A stretch of 39,479 nucleotides of DNA from contig JAAMPI010000397.1 of NCBI GenBank assembly GCA_013054445.1, positions 1 to 39,479 on the forward strand. Reading direction: 5' to 3'. This document shows, piece after piece, positions 1 through 11,566 of this stretch. Each line of letters opens with the position of its first letter. The stretch's first letter is position 1. The translations under genes and the position numbers were made by a program. The notes under the pieces are model-generated. The model was not told the DNA's origin. It saw nothing but the letters and a program-made list of their open reading frames with translations, and did no database searches. This DNA is from Cudoniella acicularis. Lineage: Eukaryota > Ascomycota > Leotiomycetes > Helotiales > Helotiaceae.

Positions 1-880
<880 letters not shown>

Positions 881-1937
881 GGCGAAATGAGTGTAAGGTG
901 CCTAAAGCAGGCAGGTTGTGGATGCTGTGGATGCTGGAGATGGAACGACTGGGAGAGTCTGGCTTTTGTATCCAACTTCTGTCCACGCTCTCCGTGTGGA
1001 GGCTTTCACACATTGGCATTGTGGAGGTTCGGAGGCTTTCAGCTAAGAAGGAAACATCACTTACGCTCGTGCAATCATTATATGGACGCAAGCCACCACT
1101 CAGTATGTACAGACTCCCATGTTCAAAGAGCCGCTATCACGGATTCCGCAATTACACAGCATAAGGAGGCTATCTGTGGCTGCAGATCGATCTAATTTGT
1201 ATTTGTTTTTGTAGAATAGGAACAGGGGTGTCGGGTGGCCGGGACTCAGAAGTGGGGACGGAACTCCCGATGTCCTACGGGCCACGGCAGTTTCTGATTC
1301 ACAAAAATCTCCACATAATTTTATTTACCACGTTTTGTGGACTTTTGTCGGAATAGCTTCCAGCCAACTTGAAGCCTTGCCACTACGTGGCCAATGAGGA
1401 AGAAAAAGCACTAGCGAAGCGACGAAGAAGCAGGGAAGCTTGAAACCTGGGGGATTATGGATATCGTGAGAAGAAAGACAAAATTGTCCCAAAACAGCAG
1501 GAGCAAACGAGAGTGCTTTAGCAGAGCTGGATAATTACTGAAATATCGGCAGCCAGCAGAGCTGTCTATATCCCCCGCTTGGGCAATGAGGCTGACTCGT
1601 AGGAGCAAACTTGCCAAAGCTGCCGTCTGCGCATCAGCAAACATGCACTAGAAAAATCGCCAAAAATGGAGGTCTAGCCAGGGCTTTGAACTTTCTTTTC
1701 TAAAAATAGGAGGAAGTGCATTAGCACCTTGGGAGCTGCTTGTTCGAGAGTTGAATAGGAGACAATGAGACTTGTATGTAGGTTGGAGATGGTTGCGCCC
1801 TATAGAGGTGCATGGAGCAAGATGTGGTGTTGAACAGCCTTTTTTGGGCAGAAAACCCCCCTGCGCTACAAGACAGGTGTTTCTGCCGCACTCTTTAGGA
1901 AAGCGGTCTCACACAAACCGATTCTGCTAGTGCTGCA

Positions 1938-2021
1938 GGGGAAAAGTTTATCTCACCGCCTTGTTTTGCCATTCGGAAAGTGGAAACGCAAAACGAAGAC
2001 GCTAAGACAAACTTTATCCCC
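1938..2021. repeat. Imperfect inverted repeat (hairpin)
   Basis: The left arm, 1938-1969, begins GGGGAAAAGTTT and ends TTGTTTTGC. The right arm, 1988-2021, is its approximate reverse complement, beginning GCAAAACGAAG and ending AAACTTTATCCCC. About three quarters of arm positions pair, with a loop of about 18 bases. No coding sequence is associated. It could be the terminal or core part of a decayed small transposon, or a transcribed hairpin. Confidence 0.6.
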
Positions 2022-2370
2022 GTACAGGGGAGATGCTTAAACGAAACATCTAGTTCAGGAAATTCGTGTTCTCAATATGTTGCCACTTAAAGCCAAAGTC
2101 GACGAAAACAGTAATTCCGAGAATACGAAAGCTGAGCTCTTTTCGCGTTCGACGGAAGATGCCATCACCCATTGTATAATTTTCACAGCAGAAGCAAATA
2201 AAACTCCCTTCGAGTTAGAAGAGGTTGGAAACTAGTACGACAACATGTAGGGAGAAGTCCATCACGGGCTCTACATCCCTGGAAGTGTCCAAATGTCTCT
2301 TGCGAAGAAACTAGGCAGGGCATTTGTGGGGTTCGTCAACCGACTCAGCCCCAGAAAACGCTCGAGAACA

Positions 2371-2757
2371 AGCACTCCTAGACTCCTCTATTAGAACAAG
2401 ATTTGTGTTTCGGGCCCATATGTCATAGACTTGAGACGATAGTCAAGATGGGGATACAACTGTCCAATGCTCATTATCTGATGTACCATATAAGCCTCAA
2501 GTTCCCAAAATGCATTATGCTGAAATGGGGTTTTCCCTTGGCAGCAGCGACACCAGCATTCCTAGACTCTTGTAGTAGAATGAGATTGTGTTTCGGCCCC
2601 CAATATCCCAACGTCGTAGGCGACGGCAGTCCAGAATCAAGATGACTGTTCTAAACGTCCAACGCTCATTAGATCTCCGATATCCCATGAGCCTCAAGTT
2701 CCCAAAAAGCATTATGATGAAGTGATATTTTTTCCTTGGCAACAGCGCCACCAGTAC
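2371..2757. repeat. Degenerate tandem duplication, unit about 185-200 bp
   Basis: Copy 1 (2371-2554) and copy 2 (2555-2757) share a common order of blocks: AGCAYTCCTAGACTC, GTGTTTCGG, a CAAGATG block, GCTCATTA, GAGCCTCAAGTTCCCAAAA or close, GCATTATG, and CCTTGGCARCAGCG. Divergence is considerable and copy 2 is longer by small indels. It has no coding potential that I trust. Confidence 0.75.
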
Positions 2758-3370
2758 TGCAAGAGGCGATAAGGCGCATCGCCAAGTATTGGATGCTTCT
2801 TCGAGGGTTTCACTGGGATATTTTAGTTGGAAAGAGCCTCATGGAGGACACTATTAGATTGTTTTCGAGAAAAGCTAGAATTTTTTGGACAGTGGGGGCA
2901 GAAAGGAGATTATAGAAATCTACCTTGGGGCGCTCTTGTTTGGTTGGGGTATTTCATGAGATGCGCTCTGCCTTCGCTTTGCTTTGTTGCCCTCTATGCC
3001 ATAGCTTCAGCGTTAAACATTCGTTCTATATGCAGTGGAGCAGGAGGTGGAGGCATTTCGATTTTAGTTGGGTGATTCATTCTCTTTGGAGCCGCGGCAC
3101 TACCCGTCTGCTGGGCATTACCCACTTGTAGTACTTGCCGGCGCCAGGACGATTGGTTGTTGAAACTTGAAAGCAGTGAGGTAAGGTGCGCATCAACATA
3201 TTTGTATGTGAGAGTTAGTGGTTTGGAGTAGGGACCGGGGGAGCAGTATGTAGCGGACGGACAGAATTTGGATTTCATTAGGTTGGGAATTTGAGGGGTA
3301 TTCTGTCGTTTTCAGAATTTGGAGGGTTTGAACAGTGGTGGACACACTTTGCGCTAGGCTGGGAGGCACA

Positions 3371-3592
3371 CTAATGGGTATTGTTGGTGGTGCCGGTTCG
3401 TGTCTGCTTCGGGTACTGTGTTGGGGGTTTGCTCGCGGAGTGTGTATTCTCAGGGGTTTGGGATGTGTTGAGCTGTGAGAAGGAGTTATGACGTTGTTGA
3501 TTTTTGAGATTGAGGAAGATGTTGAGGAAGACACGTCTGATTTCGAGCTGTTCTCGAATTAATGCTGCGAAAAGTCGGAGGTGAGAATCCAT
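3371..3592 (-). CDS. Possible small hypothetical protein
   Basis: A 73-codon ORF starting MDSHLRLFAALIREQLEIRR and then Asn/Thr/Gln/Pro-rich. The first 30 residues look like an amphipathic helix (alternating Leu/Ile/Phe and Arg/Glu); the rest is low complexity. A second minus-strand frame (3193-3534) is open over much of the same DNA, so a frameshift or short intron could join the two. No family is recognised and no neighbour gives a clue. It may be non-coding. Confidence 0.2.
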   Translation of the reverse strand: MDSHLRLFAALIREQLEIRRVFLNIFLNLKNQQRHNSFSQLNTSQTPENTHSASKPPTQYPKQTRTGTTNNTH

Positions 3593-3599
3593 TATGTTG

Positions 3600-4415
3600 A
3601 GTAGGATATGTCAAGAGGCGGGGTCCGCTTGTGGGGGTGTATGATATGGAAACGAGGCTACTTGATTTCTGTTTGACGGATGATTTGTGTTGATTTCTTT
3701 GTGTAGGTGGTTATTGCGATGGTAGGTGTTGAGTCCTTGTTGCGGCGTTGCTGCTGCGGTTAAGAGATGTGATTAAACGGTTCTTTATGGGGTTTTAGCA
3801 TTTAAGGCCAGAGAGAATCAGTTTGAAGGGAATTGAGAGGCTAGCTAGTGACTATAAATGAAGGCAGAATAAATGAAAATCACAGAAGCTATGACATAGT
3901 ATGCGCCCTTGTTGTAGCAGATCTGCTAGACTATGTACCGAAATCAATGAACCAAATAAGACGAAATTATATATTGTTTTGTGATCTCATTTGAGGTGTC
4001 GAGTAGGCGAAGTTATATTGGGTGTTCGTAGATTCGTATCGCATTAGGTGGTGTATTGAATTGTAATTCAAAGGACATCTGGATTTAGCAGTAATCGTTG
4101 GTGGAAAGACGGCAAAGCGATCAAGAGTTTCTCACAGTTCATGTATTTCATATCGGCACAGAGGCATATAGTGCCTTATGACGAGTTCTCCCGCGTCAGG
4201 TTCTGATGGATACTGATAGCATATCTTCCCGTGGCGTTCTGCCTTTTTGACGCAGGCTGCTCCCTCTCATTGTTTTCGACATCGGCATCTGCATCTTTGT
4301 TGCGTTTCATAGCAGCCCCTGCACATAATTGGCGAAGGGGAGCATTCGAAGCATTGGTATTTAGACGCTGACTAGGAGATGAAAAAACTGAAGTGACGGC
4401 TGTTGCGCGCGAGCA
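3600..4415. other. Intergenic, nothing recognised
   Basis: About 0.8 kb of AT-leaning DNA downstream of the acidic hypothetical gene. I see no ORF with protein-like composition, no tRNA-like structure and no clear repeat. Confidence 0.5.
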
Positions 4416-4997
4416 TTATGCGGAGGTTGATGAACCCATGCGTGCAACATTAGTAGCAGTGTTCCTGGTTGATACAGTGCGGTGATTATTGGCTTGGTTG
4501 TTAGATCGAGAGGTTGAGGGGGCCGCTGGGACAGATGCCGAGCTGTTGACTAGAGGTGTAGTGGAAACTCGTGAAACTGGATCAATATGATGATTATCTA
4601 AATCGTCATCATCGTCTTCGTCTGATTCTTCAGGATGGCTATCGCCGCTTTCGTCCGAGCCGAACAAGTCATAAGCTGCCGCACACCATTGTTCCGCCAC
4701 AGTGATGTCAACATGCTCACGAGCCGGATAACTATCATCTTCATAAAGATAAACCCTAGCGCTGTATAATTTGTCATTGAAACTTTCTTCTGGTTTATCA
4801 ATCGTCTGAATCATATCTGAATCTGCTATGGATCGTACGCGGTCCCTGTAAAGTCGGTTTGCTTCTGTTTTCGCTGCTCCATTCGCAGTTCGTCGTATAG
4901 TGTAACAACCAATAATTGATAGCCGTCCTAGCTGATTAGTGTGATCCTCAAGGTCCTGTTGTTGAATAAGGTATACATAGTGACTGGCGTTAGCCAT
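4416..4997 (-). CDS. Hypothetical acidic-linker protein, 193 aa
   Basis: Single-exon ORF with ATG at 4997. The first about 100 residues look folded: YVYLIQQQDL near the start, a stretch resembling a sliding-window regulator (LSIIGCYTIRRTANGAAKTEANRL) and a second segment YSARVYLYEDD. Residues about 114-135 are extremely acidic (runs of Asp and Glu), and the last 55 residues are Ser/Thr/Asn/Pro-rich and probably disordered. The N-terminal plan, with a short strand pair and then a helix rich in Ala/Asn, resembles small uncharacterised fungal proteins I cannot name. No introns are needed and no neighbour suggests a role. The length of the open frame and its organised composition support a real gene; the function is unknown. 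Confidence 0.6.
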   Translation of the reverse strand: MANASHYVYLIQQQDLEDHTNQLGRLSIIGCYTIRRTANGAAKTEANRLYRDRVRSIADSDMIQTIDKPEESFNDKLYSARVYLYEDDSYPAREHVDITVAEQWCAAAYDLFGSDESGDSHPEESDEDDDDDLDNHHIDPVSRVSTTPLVNSSASVPAAPSTSRSNNQANNHRTVSTRNTATNVARMGSSTSA

Positions 4998-6684
4998 TGT
5001 AATATGTGATGTGTGCTATGTGCGAAGAGAGAAATCATAGAAGTGTGAGGTTGATGGTGTTGACGCGTTTAATCGTTAGACGCGACGAAATCGCACGCAT
5101 GAGCATCGGGTGTTCACGTGACATTTTCTTGCTGAATAGGGGAGGCGATCATCCCAGAACACTCCGTAAAACACATCCCAGGAATAGAAAGCTTTTCTGT
5201 CCTGTATTGAAAATTTTACTGCAATCAGACACTAAATATTTGATGGACTTTTGCAGCATGATCCCAAATAGCGCACCGAAATCGCTTTTGAACTCAAATC
5301 CTTGGTCCTCTGCTGCAAGCATATGTCATGGTTACTACGAAAACAAACATTTTTACTCGAAAAACAGTTGAAAGGGCTATTCAGAACTCCTGAAGGGACG
5401 GTATGTGTAGAGTGACGGTACACCGTTCTCGATCGACGGGAAACATTCTGGTAATCATGACATAAAAAGATAAAAATGACACTCCATGGAACCTAAAAAA
5501 AAATTAAGCATATTTTGACACCGAATGTTCGTAACTGCAAGCCGCCAGAAGATGTATTGCGAAACGCGGTTGCAGCTGTACTTGCTATGAAGGTTGAAAT
5601 TATGGTGCCGTCCTCGGTAGTAGCACACTTGATGCGCTTGAAGTTTGAACCAAGATTGAAAGAACTGTCCATTACCCGTATACCTTCGGAACATACTACT
5701 CAGTTTTTGAACCGTAATAAAAAAAAGGCTCGATCATCATAATTTTAAATGTGCGGGCTTCCAAGCTAGCAGCGATTAACTATGTTCTGAAATCAAGAGG
5801 TTCGTCACCGTTCGTGGCGACAATCGACGCAAGAAGTATGATAACAGACTTTGACTTTAAAGAAACCGGGGAGAGTTCCGGTTGACGAAACTTTCCGGCG
5901 CGGAACGTTCTGGCGACCACTCGCAATTGGGTTTGGCGAAAAGATTAGTAGAAGTAGTAACAAAGTAGTAAGATTCCAGCTTAGTTGAAAGCTACCAAGC
6001 ATTAGAGGGAGAACCGTGAACGTAGAGAATAGTGGCCAGGTATCTTGGTAAGGTAATCAGACCTTGCGATACAAACAACCGCGTCAACCTTGTATATTCG
6101 CAGTACCAGTATCTTAATTTTCCGTGATAATTTGGAGAATTTTAGACTTCGATGACGAGGCATGAAGATGAGTGTCGGCTGACACTTATCAACCTCATGT
6201 TTAGTATTCTGAGCGGCACTTTGTTCTAGTCGTTTGGCTTCCTTTCCGACACCAAAGCAAAATCTCACCTCGATTTCAGAGAAGACGTCAGCAACGAAAT
6301 GATTCTGACTCGCTTGTCAGGCACCTGTAGGGTGGCTGCAGTGAACTGTCTTTGCCAGCATGATGCAGATTTCGGTCTGATCGGCAAGCCTATCAACGGT
6401 CGGATCAGCTCTGCTGCATCTGTGTGGCTTTCCCCTGTCATCAGCACGACCGTGGAAGCTTCAGCCCCTGATTCGATGCGCTCTAGAAGTCAGCGAAGAT
6501 TGAGGTTTTCAATGCAATAACGGTAGGGCATATTAGGATCAGGAGCACTATATGTGTTTCGGAATATTCTTTTTTTTGAGATCCCACCAGACCCAATGAC
6601 AGCATTCAGATCCAGGTCTGAAACACCGTGCATGGGGCTGAACAGAGCTCCGGAAAAAATGCCCATGATTTGGATTTAGACCAT
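4998..6684. other. Intergenic with possible gene remnant at 6260-6660
   Basis: Most of this stretch has only short ORFs. On the minus strand, 6265-6661 reads as one frame starting MGIFSGALFSPMHGVSDLDL, broken by a single TGA after ENLNLR (about 6484), and then open for another 70 codons. This could be a degraded or spliced small gene, but neither half matches a family I know. A plus-strand ORF at 5515-5742 has no recognisable features. Confidence 0.35.
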
Positions 6685-7485
6685 CTATTCTGGATCTTCA
6701 GCCCCAAGGAACCAAGGATCTCGTGTGCGTCGTGAACGTGACGAGCGAGGCTTCGACGCCAGAATGCCCAAAATTAGAAGAAACGGATCGACATGGGAAA
6801 CTTGCTTTGTTCTCTCAACCTTGGGATCGTCAACTCTGGAGACGTCGTCATGTTGCCTGGCAACACCATCAATATTCATCACAACGTCGCTCTTCACCTG
6901 AATCAACTTTGCAACCCTCCAAGGGTTTAGCAGCATGTTGTCCGCGATTGGCGCAACGCCAGCACGTCGAAAAAGCAGCCACACAACGGTGGCAATTATG
7001 GCCGCGGGTTGAAACGGCAAGCCGGCAGCCAGCACTGCAAAGCAGACCTCTTGTTTGACGTCTTTGCTTCTTCCGCAGAAAACTCGAGGGGTCATCTGAG
7101 ACCACGAGGGCCTTTTCACAGGTTTAGAAAGGTCTCTAGCAGGCGGAGTGACAGCATCTGTGGCTGAACGGCGGTGCCTTCCTGCATTGGGCCGTTGGAG
7201 GCGCGAGATGGTCGGCACACGAGTAGTTGGAGTCTTCTTGGAGAGTCGAGGCACCGGTTCTGGCATCGGGGACTTTGCTCTTGGGTTGAAGGATGCTGTA
7301 GCGGCGCGATAACATCGGATGGAAGAGCAGTACTCGTACCGGACTAGAGGCTGGAGGCTGGAGGCTGGGGGGGCTGGACTCCAGAGCATACGAAGGACCC
7401 CGTAAATAGCTGTGGCACCGCATCCCAGGCCTTTGCAGGACAACGAGAAGGACAACGGCGGTACCTGGCGCCGCCTGTATCCCAA
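6685..7485 (-). CDS. Doubtful 266-codon ORF
   Basis: Longest open frame in a locally GC-richer region. The conceptual product is Arg/Pro/Ser-rich with one hydrophobic stretch around residues 145-173 (VCFAVLAAGLPFQPAAIIA). It ends in a basic tail. No conserved domain is recognised and other frames on both strands are also open here, which is what GC-rich non-coding DNA produces. I list it because of its length; it may be spurious or a decayed gene. Confidence 0.2.
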   Translation of the reverse strand: MGYRRRQVPPLSFSLSCKGLGCGATAIYGVLRMLWSPAPPASSLQPLVRYEYCSSIRCYRAATASFNPRAKSPMPEPVPRLSKKTPTTRVPTISRLQRPNAGRHRRSATDAVTPPARDLSKPVKRPSWSQMTPRVFCGRSKDVKQEVCFAVLAAGLPFQPAAIIATVVWLLFRRAGVAPIADNMLLNPWRVAKLIQVKSDVVMNIDGVARQHDDVSRVDDPKVERTKQVSHVDPFLLILGILASKPRSSRSRRTRDPWFLGAEDPE

Positions 7486-8769
7486 TGCAATAATCTCGCC
7501 CTACGTGTCAGCCTGCAATTGTCTGCACCATCCATCACGCTCCTGCTTGTCCAGATTCGTGCGAGTCCCTTGGTGTGCACTGTGCAGAATGATATTGCAT
7601 GAGCAGAGGAAAATGAGCTGTGCTGTCCACCTCTGCTTCTCACGACTCACGAGATTTGTGAGGATCGGAGCTACAGTTAACTGACTCAGAGCTTGTTCAG
7701 GCGAGGATTTGGCGCGTCCGCGTCGCCCGTTGATGGTCGATGGTCGCTGCGTGGCGTATCCGCACCTCGCAGATTTCATGGATAAGAGAAACGGGGGGCG
7801 CTACTGGGGTGCTTCGTGCTTCCGGGGAGGGGTTAAATCCAAGACCTTGAGGCCCCCATCCAAGGGCTCCAAGGACTCCCACTTCCAAGGGCCAGGGCAG
7901 AGCTTTTCACTCTCCAAAGAGCCGGCAGGAGTGCCAGAAGGGCGAAACGCCGGGGCATCGAGGCGATCCGTGGCTCACAGGCCATCTCTCACGCCAGATG
8001 CTGCTTCAAGCCCTTGGGCCTGGGGGACTGGACGAGGATGCCCTGAGTTTTGTTGGCCGCGCACTGCTGCCAGTTTTGCGGTGAAGCACTGGCTCTCATG
8101 AGGCATTGAGGATTGACCCGTGCGCTGTACAGGATATACTGTACTGTCCTCCGTAAGGAGGTGGAATGCTGTAGGTCTGCTGTAGGTTTGCTGTATGCTA
8201 CTCTACTCTACTCTACTCTAGGTACTCTGTACAGTAGGGCCAATGCTTGACACGATATACTCCTGGTGCATCTCGCATAGTAAACTTCTCCGGATGCAGT
8301 GGAGGTGTTTCTCCTGACGGTACATGTGTTACTGCAGGAGCTTCCAATCAGCCCAATCAACCCAATTAACTCACATCGCCTTTCCAGGTCCCGATGGGTT
8401 ACTGTAATATACAGTGCGACGGTACAGTAGTGCCTGGCCAGCGTAAAATCGTGGCTTGGTTTCTTCTCGTCACTCGTGCTGCCTCCCTTGCCCCATCTTC
8501 CCCTCCCTTGCAAGATTCGGAGGCAACCCGCTACTCGCCTGCCCTGCTCCAGAGAGCCCAGCATCAGCACCATCACCTCCCATCATCTTTCCACTCACAC
8601 ACATCCTTCTCGTTCCACGCATAAGCATCAAACTTTTTGATTACATTCACTTCTTCCAACCAAACCTTCTTCCTCAAACTTATAGCCCCACCGCGAATTA
8701 TACTCCACCTTCGTTAGGTTATCAATATCAACTCTTCTCTCGCCACCAGCGCAGTGACCCGCAAAAGTC
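7486..8769. other. Upstream region of the 872-codon gene
   Basis: There is no trustworthy coding region. From about 8460 the plus strand becomes CT/CA-rich (repeated CCTTC, CACACA and TCTTCC words), typical of fungal promoters and transcribed leaders. Transcription toward 8948 therefore probably starts somewhere between 8500 and 8750. Confidence 0.4.
8197..8220. repeat. CTCTA microsatellite
   Basis: Four perfect tandem CTCTA units (8201-8220) are preceded by partial units. They lie in a stretch rich in CTGTAGG, GTACTGT and CTGTACAG words, within the long upstream region of the Ser/Arg-rich gene. Confidence 0.85.
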
Positions 8770-8914
8770 ATGCGAGCGCAAACGCAGCCCACTTCGCATT
8801 TACAGACCTTAATCGCGGCAAGGAACTCCTCGTAACTACCCGCGATCTTTACTGGACCCCTTTCTCCTCACCCTACACGATTGAATGGCGATTCTCGACG
8901 CGCTCGTGGGTTAG
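8770..8914 (+). promoter_or_regulatory. Two upstream ORFs in the 872-codon gene leader
   Basis: uORF1 spans 8770-8835 (21 codons plus TAA, starting MRAQTQP). uORF2 spans 8885-8914 (nine codons plus TAG, MAILDALVG). Both end before the main ATG at 8948. If the leader is unspliced, ribosomes must bypass or reinitiate after them, which would lower and possibly regulate translation. Confidence 0.4.
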
Positions 8915-8947
8915 AACGACGGCTGGGAACCTTCTGAGCAGTCACAG

Positions 8948-11566
8948 ATGAGTGTTACATCAGGGTGGCACGGTGTGGGCAGCGATAAAACGAATGGAAT
9001 CATGGGCTTTTGGCCCTTTCGCAGGCGGAGCAAACGTAAAGCATCACGAAGCGGGGCAGACATACCATCATCCGAGGAGGGTGATATGCATGACGCCGGG
9101 ATCCAGCGGGACCTTGTGAGGCACGATGGAGCCGAAATAACGTCTTCCGGGCCTGAAAGGAGAATGAGTCGGAGAGACAAAAAGCGGAGGTCGTCCAGGG
9201 AGTCGAAGAAATTAAAGCGAAACCCGGAGAGGCAGCGTACTTACAGTTTTTCTCCAGGCCGAGACAGTATAAAAATTGCTCGAGATGCGAATCGACCCCC
9301 CGTCCCCCCATTGCCATCAAATTACGAGGGAAACGGTGGCAGATCCAATACTGTGAAGCAAAAGACATCCGCCGCCATCCCGCAACCGATTCGATCAAGT
9401 ACGCAACCTCTCGAGCCCACCCAGGATTGGCAAAGGATGCCGACCTTGCACAAGAGAAGTGCTCAAGAATTGGCGCATCGCAAGTCCAGCAAGAAGCGGA
9501 AGGAGGACCATGATCGAGAGGCAGAGATCAGGGCTATGGTCACTTTCATGCCGACGCGGCCAGCAGCAGAACATAATTCCTCCGGCAAGTTGATGAAGAG
9601 GGAGAGTCGGAAGATGCGGGAGGGACTGAATCGTAATCTGCAAAATCCATCGTCCGATATTTCTCTTCCCATGGCGGATTCATTGCGCTCCTCCATGTCT
9701 TCAGGTTCCGAGCACCAGACATCGTACAAGCTCTCAGCATTTGAGATGTTGGCACCTCGACCGACCATTCGATACTCCGAAAATCCTCGATATGTACCGG
9801 GGGCAAGTGGATTTGGGTCCGATAGATCCGACTCGAGGAGGCGGCGCGTATCGGAGCGCAAGACGCTTAATGAGGAAGTGTTGAAGGCGAACCAAAGAAT
9901 AGATGATCTTGCAGATGATCTCAGTGCAGGAGAATTGAGGGAGCTCATGGAGCGTGATCAGAAAAGAAGGGAGAAAAAGAAAATTGCCGAAGGGATTAAG
10001 ATGGAGCGACGGCTCGCCAGACGCCAAGAAAAGCAACGCGAAGCCGAGGACGCTGCTATTCGGAATGGCACCCCGCCACCAGCTAATATGGAACGAGGAG
10101 TTCTTGGGAGAGAGTTGGTTGGCCTTGGAATAGAAACTTCCGCAGTTGTCACATCAAGTAAGAGAAAGGGATCAATTGATTCAGAGACCGGACGGGGAAA
10201 ACGGCCTGCCGAGTCATTCCGACAAGATTCAGCGACCAGTGCACAAGACCCGTTCAACCACTTCCACCGCAGTGCCAGCCTTGCAACAGAAAATCTGACT
10301 CCTGGTTCTGAGCACTCCGATCCCGTTATTGAGATGGCCAAGTTAGGAACAGTAGCAAAGGCTAGTGTCTCACCGTCCAGGTCCCCTAGAGGTCACACAA
10401 GGGGAGCGTCTAGTATTTCTCAATTGATGGAACTCAGCAAGACCGAAGCTGTATCAGTGCAGAACCCCGAGAAGCCCGAGTCTTCTCGAAAGAGTTCAGA
10501 AAGCAGCTTTCGCGCCCCCCAATCCTGGACGTCCTTTTTCAAGAGGTCGAAAACGAAGCGAGATTCTGCACCTGCGTCGTTCTCTAATACATCACGAGAT
10601 TCAATGCAAAATGGTCCATACCCTCCACAAGTTGGGTATGCGTCTGTTAGAACACAATCAAGTATACCAAAACGGACTATGTCAAAGTTCCGTGAAGATC
10701 TCCCAGAATTCCCAATCTCACCTCCAGATTCTCGAGTGCAATCCCCCGAAGCTGATGAGGTACCGCCTATTCGAACAGACTACCCGGAGAAGAGAACCGG
10801 CTTTAGAGCGTCTTCAGATGATCCAAGGATACGATATGATACACCGACTAGTGGCTACAGATCTTTAGACACAATGCGTTTACAAGATGAAACTCCAACC
10901 AGTGGTCATCGATCAATGGATGCTCCATCACCTGAACCCACGGCCGTCTTATCACAATCACTTGCATCCATTGACTCCGAGGGTTCTTGGCTTTCTGGTC
11001 GAAAAGGTGGCTCGAAGAGGGGGTCTGCGCAATTGCCACCACAACCATTGCATGACAGCGTTAGTTCTATTCAGAAGAGATATAGAGAGTTCAGCGAGTC
11101 CGCAGAGGAACTTGGCATTGCGGAAGATGAATACTTCAGTCGACTGACACCCGGGCCAGAGGAGCAATACAGAATCCATAGGCAATCAACCGGGAATCCA
11201 ATGCCTTCGAGCGACGAAGAAGAGGGCGGCAGCTTGGCTAGTCCAGTTCCATCTGAGAAGACGAAATGGGGAGCGGTTGCAAGACATCCTACAGTTATAC
11301 ACCGGGAACCGAGAGCCAAATCACGAGAAGGATTACTGAATGATTTTGAGGATGGTGCATCCTTTGGTTCATCCCGCGATTCTCCGGAGCCCAGACGGAA
11401 AAGCTATGGACTCCTCAACAGAGATGTAATTGATGAGGACGACCCTAGCGTGCACAGAGCCACCAGTGTAAAGCGACACGTGAGGCATATCAGTGCCGGT
11501 AGTGCTAGGCTTTTGGATTTGAAACCCAGAGCTTCTGGGGAAGAGAGGAGGCTGAGTTCTGGGTAG
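8948..11566 (+). CDS. Large Ser/Arg-rich disordered fungal protein, unknown function
   Basis: One uninterrupted 872-codon frame. ATG 8948 gives an 18-residue extension; the second in-frame ATG at 9002 begins MGFWPFRRRSKRK and is the more natural start, a hydrophobic tip followed by a basic patch. The protein is highly charged and Ser/Arg/Glu-rich. The best-looking conserved blocks are KLSAFEMLAPRPTIRYSENP (residues about 260-280) and a Lys/Arg/Glu helical segment, probably coiled coil (about 305-370), built around DDLADDLSAGELRELMERDQ. A DETPTSGHRS-type segment is repeated near 635-660. A late segment, QKRYREFSESAEELGIAED, is also structured-looking. The many Ser-Pro and Arg-x-x-Ser sites suggest heavy phosphorylation. 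No enzyme domain is seen. It resembles conserved but uncharacterised Pezizomycotina proteins; a scaffold or polarity role would be a guess. Confidence 0.85.
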   Translation: MSVTSGWHGVGSDKTNGIMGFWPFRRRSKRKASRSGADIPSSEEGDMHDAGIQRDLVRHDGAEITSSGPERRMSRRDKKRRSSRESKKLKRNPERQRTYSFSPGRDSIKIARDANRPPVPPLPSNYEGNGGRSNTVKQKTSAAIPQPIRSSTQPLEPTQDWQRMPTLHKRSAQELAHRKSSKKRKEDHDREAEIRAMVTFMPTRPAAEHNSSGKLMKRESRKMREGLNRNLQNPSSDISLPMADSLRSSMSSGSEHQTSYKLSAFEMLAPRPTIRYSENPRYVPGASGFGSDRSDSRRRRVSERKTLNEEVLKANQRIDDLADDLSAGELRELMERDQKRREKKKIAEGIKMERRLARRQEKQREAEDAAIRNGTPPPANMERGVLGRELVGLGIETSAVVTSSKRKGSIDSETGRGKRPAESFRQDSATSAQDPFNHFHRSASLATENLTPGSEHSDPVIEMAKLGTVAKASVSPSRSPRGHTRGASSISQLMELSKTEAVSVQNPEKPESSRKSSESSFRAPQSWTSFFKRSKTKRDSAPASFSNTSRDSMQNGPYPPQVGYASVRTQSSIPKRTMSKFREDLPEFPISPPDSRVQSPEADEVPPIRTDYPEKRTGFRASSDDPRIRYDTPTSGYRSLDTMRLQDETPTSGHRSMDAPSPEPTAVLSQSLASIDSEGSWLSGRKGGSKRGSAQLPPQPLHDSVSSIQKRYREFSESAEELGIAEDEYFSRLTPGPEEQYRIHRQSTGNPMPSSDEEEGGSLASPVPSEKTKWGAVARHPTVIHREPRAKSREGLLNDFEDGASFGSSRDSPEPRRKSYGLLNRDVIDEDDPSVHRATSVKRHVRHISAGSARLLDLKPRASGEERRLSSG

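Larger units (their letters stand above)
881..3190. other. Gene-poor intergenic stretch with repeats
   Basis: No convincing coding region is visible on either strand; ORFs here are short and mutually overlapping, without recognisable motifs. The stretch holds an imperfect inverted repeat (1938-2021) and a degenerate tandem duplication (2371-2757), listed separately. The first few hundred bases must contain the katG promoter on the minus strand. Confidence 0.6.

Noticed and set aside
2827..3131. Overlapping plus-strand ORFs of 68-82 codons
   Set aside because: Several frames are open at once, the products are hydrophobic/Cys-rich without motif, and no start context or splice logic supports a gene.
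5515..5742. Plus-strand ORF of 75 codons (MTPNVRNCKPPEDV...)
   Set aside because: Its composition is mildly protein-like, but the opposite strand is equally open, it stands isolated, and no family is recognised.
7709..8101. Plus-strand 130-codon ORF in GC-rich DNA
   Set aside because: Its Arg/Pro/Ser/Trp composition is typical of a random frame in GC-rich DNA; an antisense frame is open over part of it.
9463..9948. 161-codon ORF antisense to the Ser/Arg-rich gene
   Set aside because: Mirror frame of a real coding region with no independent features.
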